Below, piece by piece: positions 1 to 8,930 of a DNA stretch of 64,000 bases; within the stretch, counting starts at the first letter, position 1, and every line of letters begins with the position of its first letter. The stretch is from Pseudogulbenkiania ferrooxidans 2002 (GTDB taxonomy: Bacteria > Pseudomonadota > Gammaproteobacteria > Burkholderiales > Chromobacteriaceae), in the NCBI RefSeq assembly GCF_000174355.1, contig NZ_ACIS01000001.1, forward strand, positions 434,001 to 498,000. The letters are read 5' to 3'. The translations under genes were made by a program, and so were the position numbers. The notes under the pieces are model-generated. The model did not search any database. It was not told where the DNA came from and was given only the letters and a program-made list of their open reading frames with translations.

Positions 1-1
1 T

Positions 2-1603
<1,602 letters not shown>

Positions 1604-1655
1604 GCCAACCAGGTTAGGGCGCAATCGCTGCGAAGCGCATTGTGCCGACCTGCCG

Positions 1656-1690
1656 AAAAACCCCGCAAACTTTGCGGGGTTTTTCTTTTT
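1656..1690 (+). terminator. groL rho-independent terminator
   Basis: A nine-base GC-rich stem (CCCCGCAAA with TTTGCGGGG), flanked by A and T runs, lies 53 bases after the groL stop. A long T-rich tract follows directly, then the inverted repeat at 1691. Confidence 0.93.
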
Positions 1691-1721
1691 CTTCGGCCAA
1701 CCTTGGCAAGGTTGGCCGAAG
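1691..1721. repeat. Inverted pair of the AAGGTTGGCCGAAR word
   Basis: Two exact copies of the 14-base word face each other: minus-strand copy at 1691-1704 and plus-strand copy at 1708-1721, separated by three bases (GGC). Together they make a perfect 14-base-pair stem directly behind the groL terminator. Paired uptake sequences in Neisseria form terminator hairpins in the same way. There is no T run after this stem, so it may not terminate on its own. Confidence 0.9.
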
Positions 1722-1778
1722 GTCATCTGGGCGCCCGCTTTCTGGCACAATCCGCCCATCGATCATCGGGAGAGATTC

Positions 1779-2525
1779 ATGCAACTGAGCGAATTGCAGC
1801 GCGTACTCGACGCGCAACTGGAGCCCTGGCGTTTCAAGGATTATGCCCCCAACGGACTACAGGTGGAGGGCAGGGCCGAGGTGCGTACCATCGTTACGGG
1901 GGTGACCGCGTCGCAGGCGTTGCTCGAAGCGGCCATCTCGAAGCAGGCCGATGCCATCCTGGTGCATCACGGCTATTTCTGGAAGAACGAAGACCCACGT
2001 CTGGTCGGCATCAAGAAGCGTCGGCTGCAGACCCTGCTGGCACACGATATCAGCCTGTTGGCCTACCACTTGCCGCTCGATGCCCATCTGGAACTGGGTA
2101 ATAACGCACAGCTCGCCAAGGAGCTGGGTTGGCAGGTTGAGGGTCAGTCCGGCGATCAGGGCCTGCTATGGTTCGGTGCCGTGCCACAGCCGCAGCGGGC
2201 CGACAATTTTGCCCGTGCTATCGGTACGCACCTGGGGCGTGAGGCGTTGCTGCTGGGGAACCCGGATAAAGAGGTGCGCCGCGTGGCCTGGTGCACGGGG
2301 GGGGCACAGGGGTATTTTGCCGATGCCATTGCGCTGGGAGTGGACGTTTTCGTCACTGGAGAGGTGTCGGAGCAGCAGCATCATATGGCGCTCGAATATG
2401 GCGTAGCGTTTGTTGCCGCGGGACATCACGCGACGGAGCGTTATGGCATCCAGGCTCTGGGGGGGTGGCTCTCCAATAATCATGAAGTTAGTGTGGTTTT
2501 TGCCGATATCCCTAATCCTGTCTGA
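1779..2525 (+). CDS. NIF3 / YbgI family metal-dependent protein (GTP cyclohydrolase 1 type 2 homologue)
   Basis: The 248-residue protein belongs to the NIF3/YbgI family: dimetal proteins that assemble into toroidal hexamers and whose cellular role is still poorly defined. Metal-ligand motifs are visible: HHG at residues 63-65, LPLDAH at 99-103 and GHHATE near 218, matching the family pattern. The length equals E. coli YbgI (about 247). The ATG at 1779 follows a GGGAGA ribosome site at a normal distance. The gene stands alone between the groL terminator and the petABC operon, and its stop codon overlaps a possible FNR-type site at 2522. Confidence 0.9.
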   Translation: MQLSELQRVLDAQLEPWRFKDYAPNGLQVEGRAEVRTIVTGVTASQALLEAAISKQADAILVHHGYFWKNEDPRLVGIKKRRLQTLLAHDISLLAYHLPLDAHLELGNNAQLAKELGWQVEGQSGDQGLLWFGAVPQPQRADNFARAIGTHLGREALLLGNPDKEVRRVAWCTGGAQGYFADAIALGVDVFVTGEVSEQQHHMALEYGVAFVAAGHHATERYGIQALGGWLSNNHEVSVVFADIPNPV

Positions 2526-2535
2526 TCTAGGTCAA
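2522..2535 (+). promoter_or_regulatory. Possible FNR/Anr-type site upstream of petABC
   Basis: The bases CTGAT-CTAG-GTCAA match seven of the eight core bases of the FNR-family palindrome TTGA-N6-TCAA. The site overlaps the stop codon of the NIF3 gene and lies 106 bases before the petA ATG. No well-placed -10 box sits at the expected class II distance, so this is a weak prediction. Confidence 0.35.
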
Positions 2536-2640
2536 AGGGAACTTCGGTAATTAATTTGCATCCGCCCTTCAAGTCCATGTGGGTATTCGGGTAAAATCGG
2601 CAGGATTTGAGCTCGGTTTCCACGTTTGAGGATGACTGTA

Positions 2641-3225
2641 ATGAGTGAGCAACACGTCGATGCGGGGCGCCGTCGTTTCCTGACGGTAGCAACCAGCGCG
2701 GTTGGTGGTGTGGCGGTAGCCGGGGTGGCAACGCCGTTTCTGATGAGTTTCTTCCCGTCCGAGAGGGCCAAGGCTGCCGGTGCGCCGGTCGAGGTCGAGA
2801 TCGGCAAGCTGGAGCCGGGCCAGAAGATCAACGTCGAATGGCGCGGTAAGCCGGTGTGGGTGTTGTCGCGTACTCCGGAGATGGTGAAGAACCTCGCCAA
2901 GAACGACGACAAGCTGGTCGATCCCAAGTCGGAAGTCGAGCAGCAGCCGGAATACTGCAAGAACGAATACCGTTCGATCAAGCCGGAACTCTTGGTGGCG
3001 GTGGGCATCTGTACCCACCTGGGCTGTTCGCCGACGTTCCGTCCCGACCTCGCTCCGGCCGACCTCGGCCCGGAATGGCTTGGCGGTTTCTATTGCCCCT
3101 GTCATGGCTCGAAGTTCGACCTGGCGGCACGGGTTTTCAAAGGGGTGCCGGCACCGAAGAACCTGGAAATCCCGCCGCACAAGTATCTGTCCGATAGCCG
3201 CCTATTGATTGGCGCCGACAAATAA
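2641..3225 (+). CDS. petA: Ubiquinol-cytochrome c reductase, Rieske iron-sulfur subunit
   Basis: This subunit of the cytochrome bc1 complex passes electrons from ubiquinol to cytochrome c1. A twin-arginine signal (GRRRF at residues 9-13) with a hydrophobic anchor precedes the soluble domain. The 2Fe-2S cluster motifs CTHLGC (124-129) and CPCHGS (152-157) are intact. I chose the ATG at 2641 because GAGGA lies eight bases before it; an upstream ATG at 2632 and a TTG at 2626 are also open. At 194 residues it has the usual length. It is the first gene of petABC, and petB follows after 14 bases. Confidence 0.97.
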   Translation: MSEQHVDAGRRRFLTVATSAVGGVAVAGVATPFLMSFFPSERAKAAGAPVEVEIGKLEPGQKINVEWRGKPVWVLSRTPEMVKNLAKNDDKLVDPKSEVEQQPEYCKNEYRSIKPELLVAVGICTHLGCSPTFRPDLAPADLGPEWLGGFYCPCHGSKFDLAARVFKGVPAPKNLEIPPHKYLSDSRLLIGADK

Positions 3226-3239
3226 GCTGAGGGCGAAAA

Positions 3240-4559
3240 ATGAGCAAAGGACAAAGCATCCTGAACTGGATCGACGAGCGCTTCCCGCTGTCATCCACCA
3301 TGAAGGCGCACATCACCGAGTACTACGCGCCCAAGAACTTCAACTTCTGGTACTTCTTCGGCAGCCTGGCGATGCTGGTACTGGTGATCCAGATCGTCAC
3401 CGGCATCTTCCTCACCATGAACTACAAGCCGGATGCCGCGACGGCCTTCCTGTCCGTCGAGTACATCATGCGCGACGTGGCCGGGGGCTGGATCATCCGT
3501 TACATGCACTCCACCGGCGCCTCGATGTTCTTCATCGTGGTCTATCTGCACATGTTCCGCGGCCTGATCTACGGTTCGTACAAGCAGCCGCGTGAACTGA
3601 TCTGGGTGTTCGGCACCTTGATCTTCCTGTGCCTGATGGCCGAAGCCTTCATGGGTTACCTGCTGCCGTGGGGCCAGATGTCGTTCTGGGGCGCCCAGGT
3701 GATCGTGAACCTGTTCGGTTCGATCCCGGTCATTGGCCCGGATCTGTCGGTATGGATCCGTGGTGACTACGTGGTGTCCGACGCCACCCTGAACCGCTTC
3801 TTCGCGCTGCATGTAATCGCGGTTCCGCTGGTGCTGCTGGCACTGGTGGTGGCCCACCTGGTGGCGCTGCACGAAGTGGGTTCCAACAACCCCGATGGCG
3901 TCGAAATCAAGAAGAACAAGGACCCGAAGACCGGCATTCCGCTCGACGGCATCCCGTTCCACCCGTACTACACCGTCAAGGATGTACTGGGCGTTGCCGT
4001 GTTCCTGATCGTGTTCTCGGCCATCGTGTTCTTCATGCCGGAAATGGGTGGCTTCTTCCTCGAGCACCCGAACTTCGACCCGGCCGACCCGCTGAAGACC
4101 CCGCCGCACATCGCACCGGTATGGTACTTCACGCCGTTCTACGCCATTCTGCGCGCCATTCCGTCCTTCCTGGGCACCCAGGTGTGGGGTGTGCTGGGCA
4201 TGGGGGCGGCCGTGGTGCTGATCGCCTTCCTGCCGTGGCTGGACAAATCGCCGGTGAAATCGATCCGCTACCGCGGTCCGAAGTTCAAGTTCATGCTGGT
4301 CCTGTTCATCATCGCCTTTATCGGCCTGGGTATCCTGGGGGCCATGCCGTCCACCAATACCCGCACCGTGATTGCCCAGATCCTGTCTGCGATCTACTTC
4401 GCCTTCTTCCTGGGCATGCCGATCTATACCAAGAACGATGTCGGCAGTGAGCCGGTTCCGAGCCGCGTGACCGAGACCAACGCCAAGCGCCAGCTGCGCT
4501 TCCTGGTGCTGGTTGCCGTCACCGTGGTCGGTGCAGCGCTGTTTGCCATGAACGTGTAA
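3240..4559 (+). CDS. petB: Ubiquinol-cytochrome c reductase, cytochrome b subunit
   Basis: This is the membrane core of the bc1 complex, holding the two b hemes and the Qo and Qi quinone sites. The 439-residue protein has the expected multi-helix pattern. It shows the PVWY motif of the Qo site (seen as APVWYFTPFYAIL), the paired-histidine region MHSTGASMFF...YLHMFRG, and a second heme-ligand helix containing FALHVIAVP...AHLVALH. It is about the length seen in proteobacteria, with a C-terminal extra helix. The second gene of petABC, it is separated from petA by 14 bases and from petC by about 17. Confidence 0.98.
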   Translation: MSKGQSILNWIDERFPLSSTMKAHITEYYAPKNFNFWYFFGSLAMLVLVIQIVTGIFLTMNYKPDAATAFLSVEYIMRDVAGGWIIRYMHSTGASMFFIVVYLHMFRGLIYGSYKQPRELIWVFGTLIFLCLMAEAFMGYLLPWGQMSFWGAQVIVNLFGSIPVIGPDLSVWIRGDYVVSDATLNRFFALHVIAVPLVLLALVVAHLVALHEVGSNNPDGVEIKKNKDPKTGIPLDGIPFHPYYTVKDVLGVAVFLIVFSAIVFFMPEMGGFFLEHPNFDPADPLKTPPHIAPVWYFTPFYAILRAIPSFLGTQVWGVLGMGAAVVLIAFLPWLDKSPVKSIRYRGPKFKFMLVLFIIAFIGLGILGAMPSTNTRTVIAQILSAIYFAFFLGMPIYTKNDVGSEPVPSRVTETNAKRQLRFLVLVAVTVVGAALFAMNV

Positions 4560-4576
4560 CGAGGGGGATGGACAAT

Positions 4577-5338
4577 ATGAAAACCAAAATCCGTCATCTG
4601 ATCGCCGCTGCTGCGTTCATGCTGCCGCTGGGGGCTGCCGTGGCCTCCGAAGGGGGCCCTGCGCTGGAAAAGGCTCCGATCGATATCCATGATACCGAGT
4701 CGCTGCAGCGCGGCGCGCAGCTGTTTACCAACTACTGCTTGTCCTGCCATTCGGCCAACGCCATGCGTTACAACCGTCTGGCGGATATCGGTCTGACCGA
4801 AGACCAGATCAAGGAAAACCTGCTGCCGCCGGACGCCAAGGTGGGTGACACCATGAGCATCGCCATGGGCAAGAAGGATGCCAAGGTCTGGCTCGGCGCT
4901 GCGCCGCCGGACCTGTCGGTGATCGCACGCTCGCGCGGTGCCGACTACCTGTACGCCTACCTGCGCGGTTTCTACCGTGACGACACGCGTCCCACCGGCT
5001 GGAACAACCTGGTATTCGACAAAGTCGGCATGCCGCATGTGTTCTGGCAGTGGCAGGGTGATCAGGTGCTGAAGACGGTCAAGGGCGAGGGCGGCCACGA
5101 AGAGCATCAGCTCGAGTTGGTCAAGGCCGGTACCATGACCAAGCTGGAAAACGGCAAGGCCAATACCGTCGAATTCGACCGCCGCATGGCCGATCTGACC
5201 AACTATCTGGTGTACATGGGCGAACCGGCCCAGGTGAAGCGCCACCAGATCGGCTACGTCGTGCTGATGTTCCTGGGCCTGCTGCTGCTGCCACTGGCCT
5301 ACTTCCTGAAGAAGGAATACTGGAAAGACATTCACTGA
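4577..5338 (+). CDS. petC: Cytochrome c1, heme subunit of bc1 complex
   Basis: Periplasmic, membrane-anchored c-type cytochrome that takes electrons from the Rieske protein. It has a Sec signal peptide (residues 1-23, ending in AVASEG), the heme-binding CLSCH at 54-58, and a C-terminal anchor helix starting near HQIGYVVLM. The likely axial Met lies in VGMPHVFWQ. I prefer the ATG at 4577 (253 residues): the GAGGGGG ribosome site at 4561-4567 is well spaced for it, whereas it directly abuts the ATG at 4568. Last gene of petABC; one copy of the 14-base repeat and a terminator follow. Confidence 0.96.
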   Translation: MKTKIRHLIAAAAFMLPLGAAVASEGGPALEKAPIDIHDTESLQRGAQLFTNYCLSCHSANAMRYNRLADIGLTEDQIKENLLPPDAKVGDTMSIAMGKKDAKVWLGAAPPDLSVIARSRGADYLYAYLRGFYRDDTRPTGWNNLVFDKVGMPHVFWQWQGDQVLKTVKGEGGHEEHQLELVKAGTMTKLENGKANTVEFDRRMADLTNYLVYMGEPAQVKRHQIGYVVLMFLGLLLLPLAYFLKKEYWKDIH

Positions 5339-5343
5339 GTCTG

Positions 5344-5357
5344 AAGGTTGGCCGAAG
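5344..5357 (+). repeat. Exact AAGGTTGGCCGAAG word, after petC
   Basis: An exact 14/14 copy starts five bases after the petC stop codon and just before the petC terminator stem. Confidence 0.88.
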
Positions 5358-5360
5358 ACA

Positions 5361-5391
5361 AGGGCGGGTAAATCCCGCCCTTTTTCTTTTT
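5361..5391 (+). terminator. petABC terminator
   Basis: Stem AGGGCGGG / CCCGCCCT with a five-base loop, followed by TTTTCTTTTTC. Confidence 0.93.
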
Positions 5392-5484
5392 CAAACAGGG
5401 GCTTAATGGCTAAAACTGGAAAAGCGTGGCGGCAAAATGGTAAACTCCACTATTGTTGCCAATCAGAAGGATGCGCTTTTAGCC

Positions 5485-6087
5485 ATGATGACCTTGTACT
5501 CCGGTATCACCTGCCCGTTCAGCCAGCGTTGCCGCATCGTATTGTATGAAAAAGGGATGGATTTCGAGATCATCGATGTGGACGTCCACAACAAACCCGA
5601 AGATCTCGCGGTGATGAACCCGTACAACGAGGTGCCGGTCTTGGTCGAGCGTGATCTGATCCTGCACGAATCGAACATCATCAACGAATACATCGACGAG
5701 CGCTTCCCGCACCCGCAACTGATGCCGGCTGATCCGGTGATGCGCGCGCGTGCTCGCCTGTTCCTGTTCCGCTTCGAGCAGGAGCTGTTCTGCCACGTCA
5801 AGACGCTGGAAGCCGGTGCCACCGGTAAAGAAGCGACCAAGGCGCGCGAGGCGATTCGCGACGGCCTGATCATGATCGCACCGATCTTCGCCAAGCAGAA
5901 GTTTATGCTGGGCGACGAGTTCTCGATGATCGACGTGGCCATCGCTCCGTTGATGTGGCGCCTTGAACACTACAATATCGACCTCGGCAAGAGCGCTGCG
6001 CCGATTCTCAAGTACGCCGAACGGATCTTCCAGCGCCAGTCCTTCATCGACTCGCTGACCCCGTCCGAAAAGGCCATGCGCAAGTAA
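5485..6087 (+). CDS. sspA: Stringent starvation protein A (glutathione S-transferase fold)
   Basis: SspA is a GST-fold protein without transferase activity that binds RNA polymerase and helps cells survive starvation and stationary phase. The N-terminal thioredoxin-like part (TLYSGITCPFSQRC) and the ESNIINEYIDE motif are typical of Neisseriales SspA. I chose the ATG at 5485 (200 residues) because homologues start MMTLYSG. The frame is open back to an ATG at 5437, and the AGAAGGA at 5465-5471 sits rather far (13 bases) from 5485, so the start is not certain. It sits eight bases upstream of sspB, the normal partner. Confidence 0.93.
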   Translation: MMTLYSGITCPFSQRCRIVLYEKGMDFEIIDVDVHNKPEDLAVMNPYNEVPVLVERDLILHESNIINEYIDERFPHPQLMPADPVMRARARLFLFRFEQELFCHVKTLEAGATGKEATKAREAIRDGLIMIAPIFAKQKFMLGDEFSMIDVAIAPLMWRLEHYNIDLGKSAAPILKYAERIFQRQSFIDSLTPSEKAMRK

Positions 6088-6095
6088 GGGCAGTG

Positions 6096-6539
6096 ATGAG
6101 TTCGTCTACCAAGCCTTACCTGATCCGCGCTCTGCACGAGTGGTGCACCGATAATGGTCACACACCTTATATCGTGGTGTGGGTCACCGACCAGACCTCG
6201 GTGCCGCGCGAATTCGTCAAGAATAACGAAATCGTGCTCAATATCTCCCCGACCGCTTGCCAGGCGCTCAAGATCGACAACGACTGGATCTCGTTCTCGG
6301 CTCGCTTCGGCGGCGTTGCTCGCGAGATCTGGGTTCCGGTCGCCAACGTCATGTCCATCTTTGCCCGGGAAACCGGGGAGGGGATGGGGTTCGAAGTCGA
6401 AGCTCCTCCGGCGGAGGAAGATGTGTCCGAATCGGCTCCTGCCTTGAAACCGGTCGAAGGACCGGGGGAAGGCACGGTATCGGAGGCTGAGCCAGCGCCG
6501 CGCCCATCCGGCCGACCCAGCCTGCGCGTCGTCAAGTAG
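6096..6539 (+). CDS. sspB: ClpXP protease specificity-enhancing factor SspB
   Basis: SspB is an adaptor that binds the ssrA tag on stalled proteins and hands them to ClpXP. The conserved N-terminal domain is visible (STKPYLIRALHEWC, HTPYIVVWV, NEIVLNISP, SFSARFGG). It is followed by an acidic, proline-rich linker and a short basic C-terminal tail (RPSLRVVK) that fits the ClpX-docking peptide. The start is ATG 6096 with AAGGG upstream; a GTG at 6093 is in frame. At 147 residues the length is normal. It forms an operon with sspA. Confidence 0.95.
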   Translation: MSSSTKPYLIRALHEWCTDNGHTPYIVVWVTDQTSVPREFVKNNEIVLNISPTACQALKIDNDWISFSARFGGVAREIWVPVANVMSIFARETGEGMGFEVEAPPAEEDVSESAPALKPVEGPGEGTVSEAEPAPRPSGRPSLRVVK

Positions 6540-6557
6540 GGTGTCTCTCCCCAAGCC

Positions 6558-6583
6558 AAAAGCCAGCTCGATGCTGGCTTTTT
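6558..6583 (+). terminator. sspAB terminator
   Basis: Stem AAAAGCCAGC / GCTGGCTTTT with a five-base loop, then TTTGTTT. Confidence 0.9.
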
Positions 6584-6618
6584 GTTTGGTCGTTTCTTCG
6601 GCGCGCCAGAATGCCGGC

Positions 6619-6644
6619 AAAAAAATGGGGCGCCGAAGCGCCCC
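6619..6644 (-). terminator. glnK-amtB terminator
   Basis: On the minus strand: stem GGGGCGC / GCGCCCC with a TTCG tetraloop, then a T run (plus-strand A run 6619-6625). It faces the sspB terminator. Confidence 0.9.
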
Positions 6645-6686
6645 TAAGTCCCTTACCACAACAAGACAACTTAATGATCTCTTGTG

Positions 6687-7991
6687 TTACTCCACGCGTT
6701 CGCCGTGGAGCACCACATCCAGCCCCTCGCGCTCTTCTTCATCGGTGACTCGCAGACCGATGACCACGTCGATAAGCTTCAGCAGCACAAAGCTGGCAAC
6801 GCCACAGTAGGCCGCGGTGACCACCACGCCGAGCGCCTGGGTGGCGAGGCTGCCATCAACGCCGCCGATATCCTTCACCGCGAACACGCCGGTGAGCAGG
6901 GCGCCGACGATACCGCCAACACCGTGTACGCCGAAGGCATCGAGCGAATCGTCATATTTCAGGGCGTGTTTCAGGCCGGTTGCGCCCCAGTAGCACACGA
7001 GGCCGGCGATGAGGCCGATGGCCAGCGCACCCTTGGCATCCACGAAGCCGGCGGCCGGGGTGATGGCCACCAGGCCGGCCACGGCGCCGGAGGCGATACC
7101 CAGCACCGACGGCTTGCCCTTGGCAATCCACTCGGCGCCCATCCAGGCCAGTGCCGCCATGCCGGTCGCGATCTGGGTCACCATCATCGCCATGCCGGCG
7201 CGGCCATCGGCTGCGGCGGCGGAGCCGGCGTTGAAGCCGAACCAGCCCACCCATAGCATGGAGGCGCCAATCAGGGTCAGCACCAGGTTATGCGGGGCCA
7301 TCGCTTCCTTGCCGAAGCCGACGCGCTTGCCCAGAACCAGGGCTGCCACCAGGCCGGCGACACCGGCGTTAATGTGTACTACGGTGCCGCCCGCAAAGTC
7401 GAGGACGCCTTTATCGGCCATCCAGCCGCCCGGTGCCCATACCCAGTGTGCAACTGGTACGTAGACCAGCAGCGACCACAGGGCCATGAACACCATCATG
7501 GCGGAAAACTTCATCCGTTCAGCAAAGGCACCGGTAATCAGGGCCGGAGTGATGATGAAGAAGGTCATCTGGAACATCATGAAGACCGGTTCCGGAATGG
7601 TCGGGGCCAGCGGGTGGACGGTCAGTTTGCCGCCATCCTTCAGATAAGTCAGGCCTTCCATCAGGACACGATCGAAACCGCCGATCAGGGAATTGCCGGG
7701 GGAGAAGGTCAGGCTGTAGCCAATGACGGTCCACAGCACGGTCATCAGAGCACAGATCGCGAAGCTCTGCATCAGCGTCGCCAGTACGTTCTTCTTGCGG
7801 ACCATGCCGCCATAGAACAGGGCAAGACCCGGGATGGTCATGAACAGCACCAGTGCCGTCGAGGTCATCATCCAGGCCGTATCGCCACCACTGATGGTGG
7901 AGGTGGCAACCAGGGTCGGTTCGCCTGCGGCCAGTGCCGGCAGGGAGGAGACGAGGGCGAGAGCGCCCAGTGTGGCCATATTCCTTTTCAT
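6687..7991 (-). CDS. amtB: Ammonium transporter Amt
   Basis: Trimeric inner-membrane channel for ammonium, controlled by PII protein GlnK. The 434-residue protein starts with a cleavable signal (ALVSSLPALAAG) and has the eleven-helix Amt pattern. Family motifs are visible: GLALFYGGMVR, DFAGGTVVHINAGVAGL and GVHGVGGIVG. I prefer the ATG at 7991 (MKRNMATLG) over 7997 because the GAAGGGG ribosome site directly abuts the latter. It lies 31 bases downstream of glnK in a classic glnK-amtB operon, so it should respond to nitrogen limitation through the sigma-54 promoter at 8416. Confidence 0.97.
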   Translation of the reverse strand: MKRNMATLGALALVSSLPALAAGEPTLVATSTISGGDTAWMMTSTALVLFMTIPGLALFYGGMVRKKNVLATLMQSFAICALMTVLWTVIGYSLTFSPGNSLIGGFDRVLMEGLTYLKDGGKLTVHPLAPTIPEPVFMMFQMTFFIITPALITGAFAERMKFSAMMVFMALWSLLVYVPVAHWVWAPGGWMADKGVLDFAGGTVVHINAGVAGLVAALVLGKRVGFGKEAMAPHNLVLTLIGASMLWVGWFGFNAGSAAAADGRAGMAMMVTQIATGMAALAWMGAEWIAKGKPSVLGIASGAVAGLVAITPAAGFVDAKGALAIGLIAGLVCYWGATGLKHALKYDDSLDAFGVHGVGGIVGALLTGVFAVKDIGGVDGSLATQALGVVVTAAYCGVASFVLLKLIDVVIGLRVTDEEEREGLDVVLHGERVE

Positions 7992-8022
7992 TGGCATTCC
8001 CCTTCAGTTCCCGTTATGGAAT

Positions 8023-8412
<390 letters not shown>

Positions 8413-8415
8413 TTA

Positions 8416-8431
8416 AGCAGGTTTCGTGCCA
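8416..8431 (-). promoter_or_regulatory. Sigma-54 (RpoN) promoter of glnK-amtB
   Basis: Read on the minus strand the sequence is TGGCACG-AAAC-CTGCT. This matches 14 or more of the 16 positions of the RpoN consensus (TGGCACG-N4-TTGCW), with the key GG and GC doublets at the right spacing. Transcription would start near 8405, about 44 bases before the glnK ATG. Confidence 0.88.
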
Positions 8432-8537
8432 GAGCATGTCGTTCACCTCATATAGCGCAATGACGGCACCGTCACGGCCTGAAAGCGGGCATCCGCTACG
8501 CCTTGGCACCGTCTTGGCGCGATTGGCGTTCGGCGAC

Positions 8538-8554
8538 TGCACCAATGCTGTGCG
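8538..8554 (-). promoter_or_regulatory. NtrC-like enhancer site for glnK
   Basis: TGCAC-N7-GTGCG matches the NtrC dyad TGCAC-N7-GTGCA in nine of ten bases. It lies about 110-120 bases upstream of the sigma-54 promoter, a usual enhancer distance. A weaker half-match sits at 8505-8521. Confidence 0.6.
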
Positions 8555-8632
8555 GCTGCCCGGCGCTGCAGCGGCAAATCCTTTTTGCTACACTCAAGCC
8601 TGTGCAACATGACGAAGTCAAGGAGGCCCCAG

Positions 8633-8920
8633 ATGCTGAGCCAGAAGTTGTTTGAAGAAATCACCACCAAGATCAGTGACACCATCGCGGCCAGCCCGGT
8701 GAAGGATGTCGAGAAGAATGTCAAAGCCATGATGGCGTCGACCTTCTCGCGCCTGGACCTGGTTACCCGCGAGGAATTCGACGTCCAGCAGGAGGTTTTG
8801 CTGCGTACTCGAGAAAAGCTAGAGCGGTTGGAGGCTCGCCTGGCCACTCTGGAAGCGGCGGTGTTCCCCGATAAGGCAGCAGAGCAGGTCGATACCCAGG
8901 CTACGCTGGGTCATTCCTGA
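8633..8920 (+). CDS. ubiK: Ubiquinone biosynthesis accessory factor UbiK (YqiC / BMFP family)
   Basis: This 95-residue protein is small and mostly helical, with an amphipathic N-terminus and a C-terminal coiled coil (TREKLERLEARLATLEAAV). UbiK trimers bind membranes and UbiJ and help assemble the ubiquinone-making complex under air. The AAGGAGG ribosome site at 8620-8626 is ideal for the ATG at 8633; the open frame upstream is not used. It sits directly before comM (10 bases) and may be co-transcribed with it. Confidence 0.92.
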   Translation: MLSQKLFEEITTKISDTIAASPVKDVEKNVKAMMASTFSRLDLVTREEFDVQQEVLLRTREKLERLEARLATLEAAVFPDKAAEQVDTQATLGHS

Positions 8921-8930
8921 TTTCTAGCCG

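Noticed and set aside
8505-8521. A second NtrC-type dyad before glnK.
   Set aside because: GGCAC-N7-GCGCG keeps only about seven of ten key bases; too weak to list as a site.
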